Shown here piece after piece: positions 57,732 to 64,000 of a stretch of 64,000 bases of DNA; within the stretch, counting starts at the first letter, position 1, and the number at the start of each line of letters is the position of its first letter. The notes beneath the pieces were generated by a model, which had not been told where the DNA came from, searched no databases, and worked only from the letters and a program-made list of their open reading frames with translations. The stretch comes from CAVOKN01 sp963696505 (GTDB taxonomy: Bacteria > Pseudomonadota > Gammaproteobacteria > Burkholderiales > Rhodocyclaceae): NCBI GenBank assembly GCA_963696505.1, contig CAVOKN010000026.1, forward strand, positions 1-64,000, given 5' to 3'. A program made the translations under genes and the position numbers.

Positions 57732-59420
57732 GGGCAACTCTCCTGTGGGTTTGGGGGTGTTCGTAGACGCCGGCCTTGAACGGCGCCAGACCGATGCGGC
57801 GCACGGTGTCGATGAAGCGCTCGTCTTCGTGACGCTGCGTCAGATAGGTCTGAATCAGACTTTCCACCACGTCCGGCATCTGCTCCGCGGCGAAGGAGGG
57901 ACCGATCACCGTGCCGATGGCGGCGTCCGCGCCGTACAGGCCGCCGGCGTCTCCGCCCACTGTTACCTGATACCACTCCTCGCCGTGCTTATCGACGCCC
58001 AGCACGCCGATGTGGCCGACGTGGTGGTGGCCGCAGGAGTTCATGCAGCCGGAGATGTTGAGCGTGATCTCGCCGATGTCGTGCAGATAGTCCAGGTCGT
58101 CGAAGCGCTGCTGGACCGCCGCCGCGATCGGTATCGACTTGGCATTGGCCAGGCCGCAGAAGTCGCCGCCGGGGCAGCACACCACGTCGGTCAGCAGGCC
58201 GATGTTGGGTGTCGCCAGCCCCGCCGCCTCGCGCCTGCACGCCACAGTGCGAAGAGGTCGGACTTGCGCACCTCGCCCAGCACCAGGTTCTGCTCGTGGC
58301 TCACCCGCACCTGGCCGAAGCTGAAGGCATCCGCCAGGTCGGCCACCTGTTCCAGTTGCTCGGACGTCACGTCGCCCGGCGCGCCGCCGGTGGGCTTGAG
58401 CGAGAGCGTGACGGCGGCATAACCGCCGATGCGGTGGCGGCGCACGTTGCGCCGGTGCCAGGCGGCGAAGGCCTTGTCCTCCCGCAGGCGGGCGGCGATC
58501 TCGAAGTCCTCGTCCGCCAGGATGGCATAGTCAGGCTTGAGGAAGCGGTGCCGCACGCGGTCGAACTCCTCCTGCGGGACGGTCGACGGGCCGTCCTTGG
58601 TGTGCGCCCACTCCGCCTCCACCTGGCGCGCGAATTCCTCGGCGCCCAGCGCTTTGACCAGGATCTTGATCCGCGACTTGTAGAGCTTGTCGCGCCGCCC
58701 GTAGCGGTTATAGACGCGGCAGATCGCCTCCAGGTAGGTGAGCACATGCTTGCGCGGCAGGAACTCGCGGATCACGCTGGCGATCAGCGGCGTACGACCC
58801 ATGCCGCCGCCGGCGAACACCTTCACGCCGAGCTCGCCCGCCGGGCTGCGCAGGATCTGGAAGGCGACGTCGTGCAGCGGCAGCACCGCCCGGTCCGCCC
58901 GTGCGCCGCTCACCGCCACCTTGAACTTGCGCGGCAGGTAGGCGAATTCCGGATGCAGCGTTGACCACTGGCGCAGGATCTCCGCCAGCGGCCGCGGGTC
59001 GGCGATCTCGTCCTCGGCGATTCCCGCGTAGGCGTCGGTGGTGATGTTGCGGATGCAGGAGCCGCTGGTCTGGATCGCGTGCATGTCCACCTCGGCGATT
59101 TCCTCCAGGATGTCCGGCACGTCCTCCAGGCGCGGCCAGTTGAGCTGGAAGTCCTGGCGCGTGGTGAAATGGCCGAAGCCGCGGTCGTAGCGCCGCGCGA
59201 CCTCAGCCAGCTTGCGCAACTGCGGCGCCGACACCCCGCCATAGGGAATGGCGATGCGCAGCATGGGTGCGTGGCGCTGCAGGTAGAGGCCGTTCTGCAG
59301 CCGCAGCGGGCGGAAGTCGTCGTCGCTCATCTGGCCGGCGAGGAAGCGCCGTGTCTGGTCGCGGAACTGGGCGGCGCGTTGGCGGACGATGCGGCGGTCG
59401 GTTTCGTCGTATTGGTACAT
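57724..59420 (-). pseudogene. cysI: Sulfite reductase hemoprotein (CysI-like), frameshifted
   Basis: The enzyme reduces sulfite to sulfide with siroheme and a [4Fe-4S] cluster. The frame from ATG 59420 (MYQYDETDRRIVRQRAAQF) carries the ferredoxin-like half-domain and TSGSCIRNITTD. After LFALWRA it leaves the true frame. The rest (GLATPNIGLLTDVVCCPGGD, then ISGCMNSCGHHHVG with the cluster and siroheme cysteines) is one frame over and ends at 57724. One base appears to be missing near 58236-58237. With it restored the protein has about 565 residues. The rest of the cys cluster is intact, so a sequence error is plausible. Confidence 0.87.
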
Positions 59421-59440
59421 GGGCTTCTCCAAGTTCTTGC

Positions 59441-60223
59441 TCAGGTCCAGAGGGGCGCGGTGAGGCGGGCGCCGATTGCCACCAGCATGGTTGCCAGCAC
59501 CGGGCGCAGCACCGCCTCCGGCACCTTCACCGCCAGCCGGCTGCCGAGCCAGATGCCGGGCAGCGAGCCGACCAGCAGGCTCGCCAGCAGCGCCCAGTCG
59601 ATACTGCCCAGCCACCAGTGGCCCAGGCCGGCCACCAGGGTCAGCGGCACCGCATGGGCGATGTCGGTACCGACGATGCGCACCGTGGCGAGCCGCGGGT
59701 AAAGAAAGAGGAGCGCGGTGACGCCCAGCGCACCGGCTCCAACCGATGAGATCGATACGAGGACGCCGAGCAAGGCGCCGATGGCGACGGTGGCGTTACC
59801 TGCCGCCGTCCCCTGGACACTGACTTTCCTCTGCTGTGCCCAGGCGAGCAGGCGCTGGCGCAGCAGCAGCGTCGTGGCAGTCAGCAGCAGGGCGGTACCC
59901 AGCACCGCCGAGACGAACTGCGTCACCTGCGGGCTGCGCAGGTCGAACTGGCTGAGCATCGCGAGGGTGATCGCCGCGGCGGGCAGGCTGCCTGCCGCGA
60001 GCCTCGCGACTATGCGCCAATCGACCGAGCCGCTGCGGGCATGTACCGCTGTTCCGGCCGTCTTGGTCACCGCGGCGTAGAGCAGGTCGGTGCCGACGGC
60101 GGTGGCCGGATGGACGCCGAACAGCAGCACCAGCAGCGGCGTCATCAGCGCGCCACCGCCCATGCCGGTCAGCCCGACCACCGCGCCGACCGCGAAACCC
60201 GCCAATGAGTACGATCCGTCCAT
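59441..60223 (-). CDS. TauE/SafE-family sulfite exporter
   Basis: This 260-residue membrane protein has about eight helices and the family repeats GAVVGLTGMGGGALMTPLLV and GALLGVLVSISSVGAGALGV, with PATAVGTDLLYAAVTK after the first. Family members move sulfite, sulfonates or related anions. It begins the minus-strand cys unit, directly upstream of cysI, so it could protect the cell from excess sulfite. Confidence 0.88.
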   Translation of the reverse strand: MDGSYSLAGFAVGAVVGLTGMGGGALMTPLLVLLFGVHPATAVGTDLLYAAVTKTAGTAVHARSGSVDWRIVARLAAGSLPAAAITLAMLSQFDLRSPQVTQFVSAVLGTALLLTATTLLLRQRLLAWAQQRKVSVQGTAAGNATVAIGALLGVLVSISSVGAGALGVTALLFLYPRLATVRIVGTDIAHAVPLTLVAGLGHWWLGSIDWALLASLLVGSLPGIWLGSRLAVKVPEAVLRPVLATMLVAIGARLTAPLWT

Positions 60224-60319
60224 GCTGTGCTCCGATGAAGTGGAACGAAGCCTAGCAATTGGCTATAGATCGGATAAATACTTTTATGGCACTAATAAAG
60301 AACCTATAGTTATTAAACG
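60224..60319. promoter_or_regulatory. Divergent promoter region between the exporter/cys unit and cysB
   Basis: This 96-bp gap is markedly AT-rich against its surroundings and has TATAG-type repeats (GGCTATAGATC, CCTATAGTTATTA) and ACTAATAAAG. Its place suggests promoters for both directions and CysB binding. No single site can be fixed with confidence. Confidence 0.5.
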
Positions 60320-61261
60320 ATGAACCTCCAGCAACTCAGATACGTCGTCGAAGTCGCCCGCCGCAATCTCAACGTGTCCGAGGCGGCGCTGGCCCTGTTC
60401 ACCTCCCAGCCCGGCGTCTCCAAGCAGATCCGTCTGCTGGAGGAGGAACTCGGCGTGGATATCTTCGTGCGCCGCGGCAAGCGCCTGGTGGCGCTGACCG
60501 AGCCGGGGGAGCAGGTGCTGGCCATCGCCCGCCGCCTGCTGCGGGAACTGGAAAACCTGAAGCAGGTGGGCAGCGAGTTCAGCCAGGAATCGAGCGGCAG
60601 CCTCACCATCGCCACCACCCACACCCAGGCGCGGTATGCGCTGCCGCGGGTCATCGCCGAATTCGCCCGGCGCTATCCCAAGGTGCGCCTGGGGCTACGC
60701 CAAGGCAACCCGACCCAGATCTGCGACTACGTGGTCTCCGGCGAGGCCGACCTCGCCATCGCCACCGAGGCCATCGAGCACTACGAGGATCTGCTGATGC
60801 TGCCCTGCTACCAGTGGAACCGCTGCGTCGTCGCGCCCCCCGGGCATCCGATCCTGGAGGCCAAGCCGCTGACGCTGGAGGCCATCGCCCGCCACCCCAT
60901 CGTCACCTACGACTTCGCCTTCGCCGGCCGCAGCCAGATCAACAAGGCCTTCGCCGCCCGCGGCCTCGCGCCCAACGTCGTGCTCACCGCCATCGATACC
61001 GACGTCATCAAGACCTACGTCGCCCTGGGTCTGGGGATCGGCATCGTCGCCGCCATGGCCTACGACGAAGCCGCCGACCCGGGCCTGCGGGCGGTGGACG
61101 CCTGTCACCTCTTCGAATGGGCCACCACCCGCATCGGCCTGCGTCCCAACGACTACCTGCGCGGCTATACCTACGAGTTCATCGAACTCTTCGCGCCGCA
61201 ATTGAATCGCAGGATGGTGGAGGCTGCGCTGCGTGGCGGGGGGACGGATCCGGGACTGTAA
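60320..61261 (+). CDS. cysB: CysB-like LysR-family transcription regulator
   Basis: CysB regulates sulfate assimilation genes in response to acetylserine. The 313-residue protein has an N-terminal winged helix (ALFTSQPGVSKQIRLLEEEL) and a CysB-type effector domain (SLTIATTHTQARYALPRVI, LGLRQGNPTQI). It is divergent from the exporter-cysI-DUF934-cysH unit, which it probably controls. A close paralogue such as Cbl cannot be excluded. Confidence 0.9.
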   Translation: MNLQQLRYVVEVARRNLNVSEAALALFTSQPGVSKQIRLLEEELGVDIFVRRGKRLVALTEPGEQVLAIARRLLRELENLKQVGSEFSQESSGSLTIATTHTQARYALPRVIAEFARRYPKVRLGLRQGNPTQICDYVVSGEADLAIATEAIEHYEDLLMLPCYQWNRCVVAPPGHPILEAKPLTLEAIARHPIVTYDFAFAGRSQINKAFAARGLAPNVVLTAIDTDVIKTYVALGLGIGIVAAMAYDEAADPGLRAVDACHLFEWATTRIGLRPNDYLRGYTYEFIELFAPQLNRRMVEAALRGGGTDPGL

Positions 61262-61420
61262 GGGCAGAACGCGCGGTCGAATGAGGCGGGCGCAAGAGGC
61301 ATGTGCGACGCCGAGCTACGGCGTCTGACTTTGCTGCTCCAAGGGCTGGCGGGCATGCAAAGGCGTCGGCCACGCCCCTTTCCATTCCCTGCCCGCGGCT
61401 GCCTTCCAGGCCGGTGCCGG

Positions 61421-61645
61421 CTAGGAGCCGTGGAGCCCCTTGAGCGCAATCGTCATCAGCAGAATCAGGCCGGCTTCGCCGGAGATCGTCTTGTGCTCGG
61501 CCTGAGCCTGCCGAGGTCCGGCGGCAGGGGGGGCGAACTGAATAGCCATCCAGGGAGGAAGTTCTTCCGGCGTTTGCGGGACCGGATTGCCCGGAACAGG
61601 GACGAGCAGGCAGGCCACCAGGCCCATCGAAAGGATTCGTTGCAT
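61421..61645 (-). CDS. Small hypothetical protein with possible signal peptide
   Basis: From ATG 61645 (MQRILSMGLVACLLVPVPG) a 74-residue frame starts with a hydrophobic, signal-like stretch and ends with a second hydrophobic segment (AGLILLMTIALKGL). A G-rich stretch precedes the ATG. No family is recognised. It could be a minor exported protein or a chance frame. Confidence 0.35.
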   Translation of the reverse strand: MQRILSMGLVACLLVPVPGNPVPQTPEELPPWMAIQFAPPAAGPRQAQAEHKTISGEAGLILLMTIALKGLHGS

Positions 61646-61992
61646 AGTCCGGCCCCCCGGAATGCTCATGGGTAGCACGATGTTGCGCAACCCAGGCCGT
61701 GGAGTATTTCACGGATTGCTGTGACAGAGTTGATACACATCAACGCTCCGACAAGAGACACGCCACACCGGGACTTCCGTGACTTGGAGCGGAATTCAGG
61801 CCACCACCTGCCCCGCCGCGGTCATTCCATTTGCTCGAAAATATTGCCATGGCGGTGGGCGCACATTACAACTGCATGCGGAGAATCCGGCCGCTCTTCT
61901 CCCGCTTTGGCCGGGGCGTCGAATCTGCCACAATCGCCTTGCCACCGCAGACTTGGACCCCGCTGCTGATCGATGACCAACAGGCGCAGTAC

Positions 61993-62461
61993 ATGACGAC
62001 TTTACCCGACGAAGTGGCGAAATTCCTCGAGCGGCAAACGCTTCGCCGTTGCGGGCGTGTCGCGCCAGCCCGGCCAGGCAGCCAACGCGGTGTTGCGCAA
62101 GCTGCGCGACACCGGTCGCGAGGTGTTCGCGGTGAATCCGAACGCCGCCGAAATCGAAGGCATGCGCTGCTACCCGAATCTCGCGGCACTTCCCGGGCCG
62201 ATCGACGGCCTGGTGATCGCCACCCATCCGCGTCATGCGGCCGACTTGGTGCGCCAATGCGCGGCGCATGGTGTGGGCCGGGTCTGGCTGCATCGATCCT
62301 TCGGCGAAGGCAGCGTCAGCGAGGAGGCGGTGCGCGAGGCGGCGGCGCGCAACATCGCCTGCATCGTCGGCGGCTGTCCGCTGATGTACTGCGAGCCGGT
62401 CGACCTTGCCCATCGCTGCATGCGCTGGTGGCTCAAGCGCGGCGGGCGCGTTCCCGGATGA
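61993..62461 (+). pseudogene. CoA-binding domain protein (YccU-like), frameshifted near the start
   Basis: The family has a Rossmann-type CoA-binding fold of unknown role. The frame from ATG 61993 reads MTTLPDEVAKFLERQT. One base too many at about 62040-62041 then shifts it. Removing it gives FAVAGVSRQPGQAANAVLRK, the expected nucleotide-binding start, continuing to YPNLAALPGPIDGLVIATHP and the conserved RVWLHRSFGEGS and CIVGGCPLMYCEP. The end overlaps the next gene by four bases. About 155 residues if restored. The shift could be real or a sequence error. Confidence 0.8.
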
Positions 62462-62856
62462 AGCATTCCTGTCCCGATCGGGCGGCGCACGCGGTCGCCG
62501 GCATGGTGCTGGCGGCCGCGTTGTTGGCACCGTCCTTCGCCTTCGCGCTGGCCTGCGATGCGCGCGCGCCCCACATCCAGTTCGCGCGCGACAACCTGCG
62601 CCGTGCCGCGTCGGAGGGCGACCTGCCCACCGCCCAGGACTATGCCGATCGGGCGCGGCGGCAGATGGAGCAGCTCGCGCGGGGTGCCGAGCGCTGCGGC
62701 TGCCCGGTGGCCCAGCCGGTGTTCGAAGCCGCGGCCGCCGAGTTGCGCAAGGCGCGGGACGCGGAGTCGCGGCGCCAGGTCCGCGACATCGTCGCACGCG
62801 TCCAGCCCCGCTTCGAGGAGGCGATGGCGGCGCTGCGCGCCTGCGCTGCGGAGTGA
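62458..62856 (+). CDS. Hypothetical exported helical protein
   Basis: This 132-residue protein begins with a signal peptide (MKHSCPDRAAHAVAG, then VLAAALLAPSFAFALA, likely cleaved before CDAR). It continues as a Cys-bearing helical domain (RRQMEQLARGAERCGCP, AAAELRKARDAESRRQVRD). It is probably periplasmic. No family is recognised. Its ATG overlaps the CoA-binding gene stop (ATGA), so the two are coupled. Confidence 0.65.
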   Translation: MKHSCPDRAAHAVAGMVLAAALLAPSFAFALACDARAPHIQFARDNLRRAASEGDLPTAQDYADRARRQMEQLARGAERCGCPVAQPVFEAAAAELRKARDAESRRQVRDIVARVQPRFEEAMAALRACAAE

Positions 62857-63019
62857 CGCGGGCGACACCTGGCCGGCGGGTGATCTGGGGACGAAAGGGG
62901 CAAGACGCGAGCGGCGCCGATCTCAAGCGACTGACTTTGCTGCTGGAGGGGATCCGCGACACCCAGCGCGTTCAGATCGACCGCCAGGCGGTGGCCCTGA
63001 GCCCTGCCCTGCCTGCCAT
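62857..63019. other. Short non-coding stretch with a duplicated segment
   Basis: A stretch at 62917-62952 (reading frame D-L-K-R-L-T-L-L-L-E-G-I) resembles one at 61307-61342 (E-L-R-R-L-T-L-L-L-Q-G-L). No gene is supported. The two may be diverged copies of a short coding remnant. Confidence 0.3.
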
Positions 63020-63631
63020 TCACTCCGCGCGTCGACCGGAAGATCCTTCCAGCAGGCGTGTGAGCACCTCCCGCGGGCGCGGCGAAGCGAGGAAGTGGCG
63101 GTAGGACTTCACGGCGAACACCTCGGGGCCGAGGAGGTAGACCGTCTCGCTGATATCGTCGAGCCGCTCCCAGGCGGGATCTCGATGATGTTCGAGAACC
63201 TGCTGGCGCAGACCCGGATCCATGGTGGCGAACTGCGTGACATAGGCGATGTACTCGTGGGCGGCCACCGGAGGGTGGTTGTCGGCGAAGTTGTATCGCG
63301 CGATTGCGTGCGCGACTTCGTGTGCCACGAAGCTGCGCTGGAGGTCGCGGCTCATCGGCACGGCGAAGATGGAGTGGTCCCGCGCGGCGCGCTGGCAGGC
63401 ATCGTAGGAGAGAACCTCGATGCGCATCACCCGTGTGTCGGCCTGCCCCATGACCGGCCAGCCGTGGCGCTCGACACATTCTTCGAGAATGTTTATCTCC
63501 AGCGGAACGCTGGCGTCCAGGCCGTGGCCGCGCAGAAAACCGATGGCATCGGCCGCGCCCCGGCAGGCGGTGCGGGCGTCGGCCTCATCGCGATAGGTGA
63601 CGAGCACCGGGATACCCTCGCACTCGGTCAT
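63020..63631 (-). CDS. Putative exported HExxH protein (metallopeptidase-like)
   Basis: From ATG 63631 the protein has 203 residues and a zinc-protease-like HEVAH motif (SFVAHEVAHAIARYNF), followed by HEYIAYVTQFATM, where a Glu could be the third ligand. I do not recognise a characterised family. The DNA upstream in the same frame codes for RLAARLVLLLLAIAATPGFGA, a good signal peptide, but no ATG, GTG or TTG lies between it and the in-frame stop at 63740-63742; only CTG 63736 is available. The true start may thus be a rare CTG, or a base has been lost. It is divergent from the last gene. Confidence 0.6.
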   Translation of the reverse strand: MTECEGIPVLVTYRDEADARTACRGAADAIGFLRGHGLDASVPLEINILEECVERHGWPVMGQADTRVMRIEVLSYDACQRAARDHSIFAVPMSRDLQRSFVAHEVAHAIARYNFADNHPPVAAHEYIAYVTQFATMDPGLRQQVLEHHRDPAWERLDDISETVYLLGPEVFAVKSYRHFLASPRPREVLTRLLEGSSGRRAE

Positions 63632-63886
63632 TGCGCCGAACCCGGGGGTGGCGGCGATGGCGAGCAGCAGCAGGACGAGCCGAGCGGCCAGCCTGCCTGC
63701 CGCTTTCCGGAATGGCGCGTAAACGTTGGGATCCAGGAGTCAGTCTCCGGCGGACGGGGGCGGGGCGAGCCAGTCGCCTGCAGCCTGTATTATGCTTACG
63801 CTGACACGGTGTGCCGCGCGCGATTTGACATCCCGCCAGCGGCATCGGTCGCCGCATCCGAGAAGCGCAAGTCCTGGGAGATAGAG

Positions 63887-64000
63887 ATGGCCAGCCAATT
63901 CGAGCCGGAACAAACCCGTCTGTATTCCGCAACCTTGATCCGTTCAGCCCGCATCACGCCCGCGGAGTCACCGGAGGAAGTGAGGCACCTGGTGTTCCGC
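63887..64000 (+). CDS. Partial gene, first 38 codons, leaves the window
   Basis: ATG 63887 follows GGGAG at a good distance and opens MASQFEPEQTRLYSATLIRS, continuing to EEVRHLVFR at the window edge. The start resembles ferredoxin-NADP reductase-type flavoproteins (a short tail followed by a strand leading to the FAD domain), but too little is present to be sure. Confidence 0.55.
   Translation, partial: MASQFEPEQTRLYSATLIRSARITPAESPEEVRHLVFR

Noticed and set aside
61301..61675. A 124-codon plus-strand frame beginning MCDAELRRLTLLLQG.
   Set aside because: Only the first 20 or so codons resemble anything (the copy near 62917); the rest is low in features and overlaps a minus-strand frame with a signal-like start.

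Overview
The window is high-GC DNA from a betaproteobacterium. The gene families and their order (tRNA-Tyr/Gly/Thr-tuf-tRNA-Trp-secE-nusG, then rpl-rpoBC, str, S10, spc and alpha clusters), a PhaM-type granule protein, a fused indolepyruvate:ferredoxin oxidoreductase and an APS-reductase-type cys cluster suggest Rhodocyclales (Azoarcus/Thauera/Accumulibacter-like). That placement is inference from gene content, not a computed phylogeny.

Layout. Positions 1-16.5 kb are an accessory region rich in mobile elements. It holds an IS4-family element with exact ends and a 10-bp target duplication (693-2154). Next is an intact 756-residue protein that joins a DruA-like (DUF4338) N-terminal region to a complete Tn5-type transposase (2230-4500). 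A C-terminally truncated glycosyl-phosphate transferase gene follows, then a hipBA toxin-antitoxin pair whose hipA has an in-frame stop, a phaM-FIST gene pair, a membrane hybrid histidine kinase with a LuxR-type regulator, a decayed IS1595-type element, and a second LuxR-type regulator split cleanly by an IS605-type tnpA/tnpB element. Positions 16.6-23.3 kb are metabolic and structural genes: the indolepyruvate:ferredoxin oxidoreductase (frameshifted), a bactofilin, a glycolate/D-lactate-type FAD dehydrogenase and a RutE-like nitroreductase.

Positions 23.4-56.3 kb are the core gene-expression block: four tRNAs, two nearly identical tuf genes, secE, nusG, rplKAJL, rpoBC, rpsL-rpsG-fusA, and the complete S10, spc and alpha operons, closed by a strong hairpin terminator. 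Recognisable control sites include an L10-type leader, a hairpin between rplL and rpoB, a terminator-like hairpin between rpsG and fusA, and sigma-70-like promoters before the tRNAs, rpsL, rplN and rpsM. Positions 56.4-61.3 kb are a sulfate-assimilation cluster (cysI, a DUF934 gene, cysH, a TauE/SafE exporter) read away from a divergent cysB-like regulator. The last 2.7 kb hold a CoA-binding protein, two probable exported proteins and the first 38 codons of a gene that leaves the window.

A theme that affects interpretation: at least eight reading frames are broken by a single base or a few bases, often in or next to a short homopolymer, and one of them is rpoB, which should be essential. Some of the apparent pseudogenes may therefore be sequence errors and not real decay. 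The IS605 interruption of the LuxR gene, the hipA stop codon (a substitution) and the in-frame repeat inside the oxidoreductase are not explained that way. The strongest candidate for something unusual is the DruA-Tn5 fusion protein.
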